NCBI RefSeq assembly: GCF_001723175.1
Contig: NC_064653.1
Coordinates: forward strand, 496,001-560,000
Origin: Penicillium oxalicum
Taxonomy: Eukaryota; Ascomycota; Eurotiomycetes; Eurotiales; Aspergillaceae
Direction: 5' to 3'
DNA: 64,000 bases
The translations under genes were made by a program, and so were the position numbers. The notes below the pieces were generated by a model. The model was not told the origin of the DNA and searched no databases. It saw nothing but the letters and a program-made list of their open reading frames with translations. Positions 46,612 to 57,600 of the stretch are shown one piece after another (within the stretch, counting starts at the first letter, position 1; each line of letters opens with the position of its first letter).

Positions 46612-47544
46612 GCTCGCAGCCAGCATATCCAGGCTCTATCATCTTCAGCTGTTAAGCAGGGACCGAGAACATGAACACTCGCCATAGGAGGGAGGATGAC
46701 ATGGAAAACCAGGGGTGAGGGACTAGTCTTTACTCTTAACCCTATTCTTTTAAACTAGGGACAATATCCAAATAGCATGAGATGAATGGATTCAATAAGC
46801 CGGATGTTCCCCAAAAGTAAAATCGAGACGATTTTGTTATTACGTTGCGTATACTTAGAACCGCTCACAAGCATCGGTGACGGAATATGCGTGGGAATCT
46901 GGAAAGAGTGAAGAATGCAAAGAGGTTGACATGAACATCAGCGCCAAATCTGTCATTGAATGAACATTGTTGTGGGCACAGATGCCGTCATCCTCTTGAA
47001 TCTGTGCTCACAGAGAGTGGCCACGACAGCCTGTGTTGTGTGAGAGCTTGGACACAAGCAATTAGTGCAAATGACCCTATTTGGTTCAATCATATGTTAG
47101 TCCTCTCTGGTATCAAACACCCATCAGGTGAGCTGATGCCTAGAGGTAGCTGTATGGCGCTTACTACATGTTTGCATAGTAGCAAACACAGACGAACCAA
47201 TAAGTGCAGCAACAAGATTAGTAGCTTTCCCCATACTGTAGCTATCAAGTGGAGTACTAGAATCTTGTCTTAGTTTTCTGCGAAAGCTACATGCGGCTCT
47301 TCAGGCCGCGGTACTCGAGGGGGAAACGTTGAACACAGACTCGAGATCGCGGCCTGGAGCTCAAGTCGCCATAAAGATGGGCGAAATTCAGCTTCTTTGC
47401 AAGATGCTACTGTATCCAAACACATCCAGCTTTGAACTGCAGTCACTCATCGACCTCATCCTGCTAACCTCGTAACACTTCTCACGGCTCTTGCCCTCTT
47501 TCGCACGTCGATCTTACCTCGGTTCAAGTCAAATCGCACTCGCA
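46612..47544. other. Intergenic between the two orphan genes
   Basis: This 0.93 kb stretch is moderately AT-rich on its left side and holds the 3' end of orphan 1 and the promoter of orphan 2. Nothing else was recognised. Confidence 0.55.
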
Positions 47545-48669
47545 ATGAACCCCAGTCAAGCTCAAATCCCCACCATGTCCTTGAGTCTGCTCGAGAAGCT
47601 TGAAATGATCAAGGGCTGTGAGCTCACCGTTCGAGATGAGTTGCTTCCGGTCCAGAACCACATTCTCGCGTTGCTTCTTCAGACCGAGCAAGGCTTGAAG
47701 AAGTTATCTGAGCAGGGTCTCGCGTTGGCCGAAAGGACCATTGATATGTTTAACCAGTGCTCTGCGGCGAACAATCAAGAATCTGTCCGGGCACAGACTG
47801 GCCTGAATGCCGCTCTCGAGGCAGCTATCGAATTCCAGGTCGCTGCTGCTCAAAAAGCCGCCGATACACATGGGGCGATGGCGATGCAAACTCACTTCAT
47901 GAATGACGCTCTGGAAAAGGTCCACAACGTCTTTTTTGACCGAGCCATGGAGTTGGATCTGCAATTTGTAGACGTCACTCTCGCAATCCAACAGGAACTC
48001 GCGAACCCACAGACGACCGGTCCTCTCGACCTGACAGCCGAGGAACTGCACGCAATAGACCAGTTCATCTTGCAGGATTTTAGTGACGAGATTGAGGCGC
48101 CGCCGCCAGGCACCGGCCCCGAAAATGCCATCACTATTAATGACAGTGACAGCCCTCTCGCGACCGGCTTGAACCCGGAGGATGCTGATGACACCTTTGG
48201 CGGCCCTCACCAGCCAGAACCCAGGGCTACCAACCCCATCAGCACCAGGAATGGCCCTCCCAAGAAGAGCTTGGGTGTGGACAATGCTGCTGACAGCTCT
48301 CCCAGCACCCAATGGCCAAAGCCCAAGAAAGCGAGCGGGCCTCCCACACCTCCACAAACGAATAGTGCCGGCAACCCATCCCCAGAAGAAAGGCCTTCCC
48401 GAGCAGCCGAATGGGAGGCCGCCGTCAATCCCTTCCTGTGCGCGGTAGCCCATTATGGCCAGCCAGAAGCTCTCAGTTGGATCGAAACCCTAACCGAGAT
48501 GATTCGTTTTGACCGAGATGCCGCGGCTGCAGCTCCCCAGATAAGTTCGGCAGACAGCGGAATTGATGGGTCATCGCCGACCTTTGGCCAACGGTTTGAG
48601 CGGGAACTCATCCAGGAGATTGAAGAAACCTTGCGGCACTCCCAGCACCCTGGGCCAAATGGCAGTTAA
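47545..48669 (+). CDS. Orphan intronless protein 2 with SIM-like motif
   Basis: I do not recognise this 374-residue protein. The first ATG gives MNPSQAQIPTM. Residues about 15-165 are strongly helical and Ala/Leu/Gln-rich, compatible with a coiled coil or helical bundle. At 195-202 the sequence AITINDSD, a hydrophobic strand followed by acidic residues and Ser, resembles a SUMO-interaction motif. Residues 205-305 are Pro/Ser/Asn-rich and disordered. A short conserved-looking helical segment follows at about 310-335 (WIETLTEMIRFD), and a charged C-terminal helix ends the protein. No enzymatic motif is seen. Same strand as orphan 1, no introns in either. Confidence 0.62.
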   Translation: MNPSQAQIPTMSLSLLEKLEMIKGCELTVRDELLPVQNHILALLLQTEQGLKKLSEQGLALAERTIDMFNQCSAANNQESVRAQTGLNAALEAAIEFQVAAAQKAADTHGAMAMQTHFMNDALEKVHNVFFDRAMELDLQFVDVTLAIQQELANPQTTGPLDLTAEELHAIDQFILQDFSDEIEAPPPGTGPENAITINDSDSPLATGLNPEDADDTFGGPHQPEPRATNPISTRNGPPKKSLGVDNAADSSPSTQWPKPKKASGPPTPPQTNSAGNPSPEERPSRAAEWEAAVNPFLCAVAHYGQPEALSWIETLTEMIRFDRDAAAAAPQISSADSGIDGSSPTFGQRFERELIQEIEETLRHSQHPGPNGS

Positions 48670-49361
48670 GAGGGTGGTTGAATAGGTCCATCAGGGGTGG
48701 CCGTGGACTGGGGTACAGGAGAAGTTAGATACGTGAGCGGAGATAAATTCATTTTCGACATTTCGATCATATCCATGTCATTCAGTCTGCAGATGCAGAG
48801 GCTAAGCTGGGATCCATGGTAGATCGATTTTGGCTGGACGGTCCACTCAGATATAATGTAAGCACACTCAATTTCAACATCAGTCACATGAGGAAAAACA
48901 GATACCCACCGATATAATGCATCCGAGATGAAAATAGATAGGGAGGCACCTAAGATCTACATCCATCAAAGACATTTACTGAACAACTGATATCGAGTCT
49001 GCCCCTGCCCCGAGTGCGGCGCACTACATGTAGGATGTCAAGGTACAAGGGCCAACTCTTGAATACCAATCGTAAACGAGACACATGTGGAAACAGAGAG
49101 TCTTCGAGACATGAGCTGTGCATGTAGGTAGGTATCAAAGAAGGAAGGTCAATCCAGGTGTTGCAGGATAAGTGTGCTTCGAGATTTTGCAAGATGACAA
49201 TCCCAAGCAGACCAATCTTGAAAGGCCCGAGACTGTACTTGATTTCAGCTGCCACAAATCAAGTATTTTTTCGGAATGATACTTGATACACACTGTGGTC
49301 GGCTTAGGTTATACCAACAATCACGTCAAAGTGACGGGTATGCAGTAGGTCTACGGGCCAG

Positions 49362-50207
49362 TTAGCTCTTGATATTAATCAAAGCGTAATTGGAAGAGAC
49401 ATTTGCATATGAAAATTCCAACATGCCAATCTCTGTGCTGACATGGGCTGAGTGAACAGAGGCGCTAGATATCATCGGAACAGGTTGAAAAACTTGTCCA
49501 AACACCGACGTTTCATTGAACAGTCGTTGAGCAGAAGCTGAGATGGAATTTGTCAACAGCTTCATAGCGACTGTATACTCCACCTGACAGTGCAAAAGGC
49601 TGTTTGAAATTCTTAGAACACACTCTGAAGGTCCAATCCCATTTTCTCGCGTATGCCTTTATGGTCTTCGAATTGGAAGGATCCCATAGAGACCTAGAAT
49701 TCTCGGAACGGCGACTCCGCTTCGGATAGTCATCTAGCGATGAATTGGACCTAGAAAATGGGAGATGGCCATAATATAGACGTAAACGACTAGCCCAGCA
49801 TTGGATTTCATGCGAGAAACCGACTAGAATCGATCGTATGCAACTCAGAGACACCCCAGTCGCCCCGGAGGATTCAAGATTCATAGGAGCGTCGCTTTCA
49901 CAATTAGGAGTTGATCGCTGGAAACAAAGTTGGAGATCAAGTGGGCCTAGCAAGCGGCTGGCAACTTACATTTTTCTGATTGGCTGATTCAGTGCTCAAG
50001 GGTATGCGACTCTCAACAGCGATTGGTGGGAGTTTGCATTGAAGAATTTCCACGCCAAAGTCGCGAGAGGAAAGCTCTGGGGCTTAAACATCGGTTGATT
50101 CTTTGTTGGACAACGATTCTATGATCAATGATCTGGATTGCACTGTTCTCGCAAATTTGCGCTGCACTCCGCGTCGGATGAATCCTCAAGGGGATACTTG
50201 ATTGCAA
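49362..50207 (-). pseudogene. Possible decayed gene fragments
   Basis: Open fragments at 50207-50013, 49953-49513 and 49595-49362 follow one another on the minus strand. A good donor (GTAAGT at about 49971) and acceptor (TTTCCAG at about 49921) separate the first two. The second and third overlap in different frames, near the TGTCAGGTGGAG sequence at about 49585, as if a base were lost or gained. No domain is recognised. It may be a relic or chance frames; no start, stop and splice set gives one continuous protein. Confidence 0.25.
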
Positions 50208-51484
50208 ATCAAGGCGACTGAGATGCTACGATCGTGTTATCTGTCAAATGAAAAATGTCAATGACAGCGTCATCTCTTACTGCTGATTAGTCTAATTTTC
50301 TTTCCTGTTCAGGTCTCCTTCAACTTATTATCTACTTGGCATCTGTTTTTCCGCACTTTGTACCGAGAAGAACCGGAAGTCTGTGCAGGACCGTGCCAAG
50401 TCAAGCTCGAGACAACGTCTCGGGCGGGTAAGTGAAGCAAAAAAATGTTCTCTGAATTATGACATTCGCTCAATAGTTAACTCGTCGCCAACTCGGTCTT
50501 TCAGTATACTCTTTGACAAGACATGTCAATTATGGTAGCTACATGATTTGGAGGGCCGCACTTGCCTCTACTGGATGGCTGACCATTGGGCTTAGCTGTG
50601 ACCAGCTACTTTTTTATCATCTCACCCTGCAAGACATGCCTGTCATGGACCCATGTCCTCACAAGGAAATGAATGATCTTTCACGGTCAAAATTTAGTGG
50701 ATATGGATATCAATCTGACTCATGATATTTCCGTACGGCGAGAGATGGTAAAAAGCCAACGATCGTGTGCCGTACCGCTTGATTCCCGGAGCCTATTGCA
50801 CGATAGTGCTCTTGTCAAATCTTGTGGTGGGATGGAGGCGAAAACAAAAACTACCGTGCTTACTTTTGCGAGGGCCCTTCCACGTCCACTGAGCCTACCA
50901 TCCGGTTTCGCCTCTATGCGAGTATTTAACCACACCATATACTTTTTTTTCTGGATGCGTGCACACTTTCCGTCCGTATTTAGTTTGTGTTTACCATAGT
51001 AAGTATCTCACTTGATCCTCTCTCGATGCCAAGGTGCACATAGTGATGCCTTGGGTGAATGGAAGGGTTCTTGCGTTGAGATCCTCCTGGGCTACCTGAA
51101 ATGTGATTGAGCGTAGGGGACATGACGTCTCTGCAGAAGTCATCTCGAGAAAAAGGCAGGATATATTATCACGAGATGTGTTTTGCCTAACATGAGAATC
51201 TCAAAGCCACTCGCTATGAGCATCTATAGGTTCATCGGAATATCGTTGACGGCATCATGAATTATGTGCACGACAAGGTACCCATGTTCTGTCGAGGGCT
51301 TGTTGATTTCCTTAAGTAAAACATGCAATACACACACTTGACAAAAATCTCGTTACGCAGCATGAAGCAACTCGTAAATAATCCATAGCTCGTGGCAAAA
51401 ACTCCATAAGAATTCGAGTTACGCTGGACCAATAATCCCGTGTGGTAGGTTTGCCATCAACATTTTCAAGACCAACTGTTGCAA

Positions 51485-51870
51485 GATTGCTGGGCAGGAC
51501 ACCCTCGACCGAGATAGTGAAATGCCCGAATTGCATTCTCACAATCCACTTGGAATTGCAGCCCACAACTCCAAGCTTCTATGAACGATAGAAATATAGG
51601 TCAGTCAAGGTCCCGAACAGTGCATCTTTTGTGGGTTGTGCCTTGCGACTCACAATTAGGAGATTTAAGCCAATCTCCACGATTGCTCTTTGCAATAATT
51701 GATTACCGCAGCCTTTTGAGGCGGTCAATTGGGATAATGCGGCGAGCCGATATCGCGACTTGCAGCGGGTGAGTGCTGGGCAAGCATCGCTCAACCCAGA
51801 GAGTGCAATGTTCGAATTGCATTCTCACAATCCACTTGGAATTGCAGCCGCCAGCTCCAAGCCTATGCCA
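51485..51870 (-). pseudogene. Tandem duplicate of a coding-like fragment, decayed
   Basis: Two copies of about 95 bases, at 51485-51580 and 51771-51866, are roughly 80% identical and 286 bases apart in the same orientation. A 36-base core from 51527 and 51813 is nearly exact. Translated on the minus strand both read GCNSKWIVRMQF, followed by H.T..VE..LPS, so the similarity is kept at protein level although neither copy sits in a long gene. Copy 1 extends into an 84-codon frame (51566-51312). This suggests a small duplicated gene that has decayed. The family is not recognised. Confidence 0.4.
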
Positions 51871-52308
51871 GACAATAATGATAAAACGTCAGCGTTTCAC
51901 GAGGCGGTTTCTCTAGAGCTAAGGTCTATCACTCACGCTTGGGACTCTAGCCGGTTTTCCCAGCCGGCTTTCTTCTGCGTTGCCCCAGCCTTCACCAGGG
52001 GCGATATTCGGGGATACCAGAAAGACCCAGCTTCCCGGGAAGGTACATTATTCTTGGGCAACTTCGTGCCCTGTTGCAGAATATGGGTCGGCCTTTCGAT
52101 TGATTCTCGTGATAGATAAGTATATGGTGGGATTCTCAACCTTCTTCATGGCAGTTTCTGCAGGTCCTTCCGCATCTTTTGTAAGTATGAAAGATGCTTC
52201 TGAGATGCTGAGTCTCAAGGTGAGCGTTATATCATCGCTCAGGAGATGTGCAAGGAAAGAGAGAAGAAGCTGTTGTTGATTAAACAGCTTGGACGCGTTC
52301 TACCCTCA

Positions 52309-52429
52309 CGTGATGATCAAACAAGCATCTCGTGATGAGTATACAAACATTCTATGACATGGATCAAACAACCAGAATCCCGTGATGATACGATTAAATG
52401 CGAGTCAATACTGGAAAGTCCCGTGATGT
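52309..52429. repeat. Degenerate direct repeat with four CGTGATG cores
   Basis: CGTGATG occurs at 52309, 52331, 52381 and 52422. Two copies are preceded by GATCAAACAA (52314 and 52362), giving a degenerate unit of about 50 bases. The region is non-coding. It could be a decayed minisatellite or a cluster of binding sites. Confidence 0.6.
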
Positions 52430-53695
52430 TGCTAGCCTCAGGAATGATCATCACTTGAGTGGCAGCAAATTACTCCCTCGATAACCTTTGATGCATGCCA
52501 ATGATCATCGGAAATCACATGCAGGATCCACCACTATTGCTCGGTCTAGCTTGATTGTATTTTCCCCTCAGCTGCCGTCGAGTCTTTCACATTTCAACCG
52601 ACATATTGTGTCTGCGAACTAAGAGTGATCTCTTTCTCTCTCTCTTGACAACGAGGAGATCAACTTGGAGAGGAGTCCCTTGGCTTTTTTTGCTCTGTAC
52701 CACGGCTCAGCACTCTGTGTATCCCGTTGGAGAATCCTGATTCTTGATGGTGCGTTCCTGGACCTCTGTGGTTCCAGCTCACTAAGGTCAATGCTGGACC
52801 TTTAGAGGGAAATCACCAGCAGAATATGTCATGAAGGATCTCTCGTATTCACAACACTCGCAAGAACTCCAGATCGTGACAACTTTTTTTTGATGATGCA
52901 CCATTCTTGTTCTCGCAGGTGATCCGTGACAGGTGGAGAGAAACCACTCCTGCATTGCAGCATCTGATTGGCCACTGATTAGCTGCCCACGGCGGTCTAC
53001 AGACGCTAGTGATTAGCGCCCTTTTCGTGGTGGGTCTAGTGGATTTGGTCTTTTTTGTTTACTTTCTTTCTTTTTCTCTGCGACTCCATCGCGAGCCAAT
53101 TGTGGATGCTGTTGTCTATTGGTATTGACAATGATGATAGCGGTGATGGTGGTATAGCACAGGCTGATTGGCAAAGGTTGTGCGACCGGGCAGACAGCGA
53201 GTTGTACAATTCACACGGTGGTAGTCTCCCGAATGATCCCAGTTGCGTGACCCCCGCACCTGGTGGTGATGCGATAACAGTCACTACTGGCTGACTTGGT
53301 ATCCGAACTGATGATCCTCTCCCGTCCCGATTGCTGGTCTTTGGTACTTGGATGGATGGCTTGCAAAAGGCACCATCTTCCAAGGTGCCAGACTCACTCT
53401 TATCCCAGATCTCAACGAAGAGGTGAGAAATATCTTCACGGTAATTCATGTCTGAAGACTCTCCAACACCGGCTCTTTTGAGGAGCAGCTATGCATCTGA
53501 TCCTCGCATATGCTTAGTTTTTTCCTCCTTCAATGGGGACAAAACTCACTGCTTAGAACTACACTCTTCAGGACTCCCTTGCTCAATCGATCCTAACGGG
53601 TCATTGAGAGAATGATTATGGTTCTCTAAAAGGGAACTGCAAAAGAACCTCGGCGGACGAGCGGCCTCACCGCATGTTACGACACCGCCGTGTGG

Positions 53696-53721
53696 GCCCA
53701 ATCGCTTCGTGGCGATTGGGC
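53696..53721. repeat. Short GC-rich inverted repeat
   Basis: GCCCAATCGC and GCGATTGGGC form a perfect 10-bp stem around a 6-base loop. No T run follows and no gene is adjacent. Confidence 0.75.
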
Positions 53722-54666
53722 GTCTTGGAAACGGCTTCACTTTCAAGATCCTTTTCCACCTAATCAGTCGGGCCTAATGCACGACCGAGGAAGCAGAGAG
53801 CACAGAGCGAGGCGCGCCCGAGGACAACCCGAAATTCTCATATGACCCAGTCAACAACGAACCGCGACTGGCACTGAATTTCTGAAAAGCCATCGGGGGC
53901 TAGCACGAGCTGGTCACTGTGACAACTGGCTCCACTTATGACTCGTTTTTCTCTTTTGTCTAGGAGAGCTTCCGTGCTGGTTGTTTTCCCTGGATTACAT
54001 TGGCCCGAAAGTCCAGTGCTCTGTTGTATGCAAAGGTGATTATGCTGGACATGGCGGATATGCAGATGGCGGTACGGTGGTACGATCACCATGTTCCAAA
54101 AGAGTCCAAAACACTGCAAAGAATTCAATACTGAACCCCACGAGACAGCGATGCTGACCATGAGATGTCCATTCGGACAAAGAAAGCCATCGTTGCTCCA
54201 ATCTCTCTATTTTGAAAGGAGAGGTCTCGAGCCATTAGAAAATGAGAAAAATCAACCTTGTCCCAGTGTCATGCAGTAGCCGTCGGGTGTGAGCCAGCCC
54301 ATCCCGTACCCGCGGAGTCTCATTGTTGTCCTCCCATGTGGTCCTAGCTCCTCTCCAATTTTCTCCTGGTTTTTTTTCCTGTCCCCCTCCCCCTCTTCCT
54401 CTCTTCAACCCTCTAATCAACGCTCTTGCAAATCCTCGTCCCTCAATATCAGGGCCCTCAATCTCATTTTCAGCCTCATCTTTGTCTTTCTGCCCTTGTC
54501 TGCATTCAAAAGCCCTTTGTATAGCTCATCCATTGGATCTTGCTCTGCTTTGCTGGTCAAATTGCGAATCTGTAATCTTTGTTCCCCTCAATATTTACTT
54601 CAACCCCTCTCTCTCCTGCTTTCCCCTCATTCTATTACGACCGTTACGACTTAACGACCTATAACT

Positions 54667-57600
54667 ATGGCAACTGCGGCGACACAGAGTGGTGAGTCTG
54701 GATTCGGGGAAAAATTCTTTCTCGTGGTGGGGGAACCCAACTAACAAACTAAATAGTCTCGGAGGAGCATCTCCCCAAGGAGCCTCTTTCGGTGGAGTCC
54801 GTTCAATCAGCGACCCCCGTTATCGTGGATGAAAAGTCTGCCGACATCGAGACCACCGAGACCTCAGACACAACTGCCCAGGACTCGGCCCAGCCTGAGG
54901 TGCCCTTGACCGCTGCACAGAAGAAGAAGGCCAAGAAAAACAAGAAGAAGCAGCAAAAGAAGCAGGAGAGCATGGATGCCACTGCCGCCAGCACTTCTGC
55001 TGAGACTGCTGAAACAACCGAAGCCAAGGAAGACGCCGTTGACGGGGAAGCAGCCCCGGCTACAGATGATGACACCGAGATCAAGCCGGCGGTTGATGAA
55101 GTCAATTCCTCCGAGCCCACAGAAACACCAGCGACCAAGGATGAGGCTCAAGCGACAACCGATGAGAAGGAGGACGTTTTCGCACCTACCGCAACATCCA
55201 CTGAGGGGGACCTCTCTCATCAGACAAACGGCGACGAGCCGGCGGAAGTGCAGGTGACTCCCGAGGCTCCCATTGAGATTCCCACTGAAGACGACGTCGC
55301 CGCAGACCCAACAAAGGACACTTCCGATCCAGAGCCTGCCACCGAGTCGATTGTCATCGATTCCAAAGAAGCCCCCGCTGAGCCTTCCGAAAGCCCCGAG
55401 CCTGTTCAGAACCAGACGGAGGAAGCCGTTGCCGCTGAATCAATCACAAAGAATGTCGACGAGGAGTCTTTTGCCACCGAGCCTGCCACAATGGAGGGGT
55501 CTGCATCTGACGCGGCCACCCTTGAGCCTGCTCAGGAGGAGAAAGTGGAGGAGCCAAAGGCTGAAGAGTCAATGGCTCCTGATGTTAGCGCCGAGGAGCC
55601 GTCCTCTGCTGAGCAACATACGACTGAGTCGACTGAGAAGACCGCCAAGGAGGAGACTCTCGAGACAACAAAGGCTCAAGAACCCGCCTCGAGGCTGTCG
55701 AAGAAGCATTGAAAACTTCCATCGGTGAAGAGAAGGTGGAGGAGCCCTCAGGCACCGAGCCGGGTGTTGAGCAACCTGCGGTCGCCGAGGAGACCCAAAA
55801 TCAACACCAGGCCAAGGAGCCAGTCACTGTCACTTCGGCTATCGAGGTTGCTGTCCCTCAAGAAAGTTCTACTGAGGAGCCGGTGAGCGAGACCGCTGTT
55901 GAAGCTTCCACTCCAGCATCGTTTGATGACGCCGAGAAGACCAAAGAAGAGGTTCCCGCGGAACCTGTGACGAAATCGATTCCTGAAGCGGCAGGCGAGA
56001 AGGTCACCGAAGCCGAACCCATTTCCTATGCTGCCGTTGTGGCTGAGGAGACCCCGGCTCAAGAGACAGAATCCTCTATTGTCGATGCCCTCAATCTGAA
56101 CAAGCAGTGACCGAGGCCGAGCCTGTTGCCGAGCCCGCTGTTGAGACTGTCGCTGAGGAGAAGGCTGCCGAGACTGTTGTTGAGCCCGCTGTTGAGACTG
56201 TCGCTGAGCCTGTTGCCGAGCCCGTCGAGGAGAAGACTGCCGAGACTGTCGCTGAGCCCGCCGCTGAGGCTGTTGCTGAGCCTGCCGCTGAGGAGAAGGC
56301 CGCTGAGCCCGCCGCTGAGACTGTCGCTGAGGAGAAGGCTGCCGAGACTGTTGCTGAGCCCGTCGAGGCTAAGGCCGCTGAGTCTGTTGCTGAGGCTGTC
56401 GCTGAGCCGGTCGAGGAGAAGACTGCCGAGACTGTTGCTGAGCCCGTCGAGGAGAAGGCTGCCGAGACTGTTGCTGAGCCTGTCGAGGAGAAGGCTGCCG
56501 AGACTGTTGCTGAGCCCGCCGCTGAGCCCATTGCTGAGCCCGTTGCTGAGCCCGTTGCTGAGCCCGTTGCTGAGCCCGTTGCTGAGCCCGTTGCTGAGCC
56601 CGTTGCTGAGCCCGTCGAGGTTAAGGCTGCCGAGACTGTTGCTGAGCCTGTCGCTGAGGAGAAGGCTGCTGAGCCTGTTGCCGAGCCCGTCGAGGAGAAG
56701 GCTGCCGAGACTGTCGCTGAGCCTGTCGAGGCTAAGGCCGCTGAGTCTGTTGCTGAGGCTGTCGCTGAGCCGGTCGAGGAGAAGACTGCCGAGACTGTCG
56801 CTGAGCCTGTCGCTGAGGAGAAGGCTGCTGAGCCCGTTGCTGAGCCCGTTGCTGAGCCCGTCGAGGTTAAGGCTGCCGAGACTGTTGCTGAGCCTGTCGA
56901 GGAGAAGACTGCCGAGACTGTTGCTGAGCCTGTCGCTGAGGAGAAGGCTGCTGAGCCTGTTGCTAAGACTGTCGCTGAGGAGAAGGCTGCCGAGACTGTC
57001 GCTGAGCCTGTCGAGGAGAAGACTGCCGAGACTGTTGCTGAGCCCGTCGAGGAGAAGGCTGCCGAGACTGTTGCTGAGCCCGCCGAGGAGAAGGCCGCTG
57101 AGCCCGTTGCTAAGACTGTCGCTGAGGAGAAGGCTGCCGAGACTGTCGCTGAGCCTGTCGCTGAGGAGAAGGCTGCTGAGACCGTTGCTAAGACTGTCGC
57201 TGAGGAGAAGGCTGCCGAGACTGTCGCTGAGCCTGTCGAGGAGAAGACTGCCGAGACTGTTGCTGAGCCCGTCGAGGAGAAGGCTGCCGAGACTGTTGCT
57301 GAGCCCGCCGAGGAGAAGGCCGCTGAGCCCGCCGCTAAGGCTGTCGCTGAGCCGGTCGAGGAGAAGACTGCCGAGACTGTCGCTGAGCCTGTCGCTGAGG
57401 AGAAGGCTGCTGAGACCGTTGCTGAGCCCGCCGAGGAGAAGGCCGCTAAGCCCGCCGCTAAGGCTGTCGCTGAGCCGGTCGAGGAGAAGACTGCCGAGAC
57501 TGTCGCTGAGCCCGCCGCTGAGCCCATTGCTGAGCCCGTTGCTGAGCCCGTTGCTGAGCCCGTTGCTGAGCCCGTTGCTGAGCCCGTCGAGGTTAAGGCT

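Larger units (their letters stand above)
48670..54666. other. Gene-poor region, about 6 kb, with decayed-looking fragments
   Basis: No intact gene could be supported. The minus strand carries protein-like fragments at 48950-50207 and 51312-51870, listed separately. A degenerate direct repeat lies at 52309-52429 and a 10-bp stem hairpin at 53696-53721. The frame at 53036-53449 has no domain. The last 350 bases are CT-rich and form the leader of the repeat-protein gene. Confidence 0.5.

Noticed and set aside
53036..53449. 137-codon minus-strand frame
   Set aside because: No recognisable domain and unusual composition; it stands alone in the gene-poor region.
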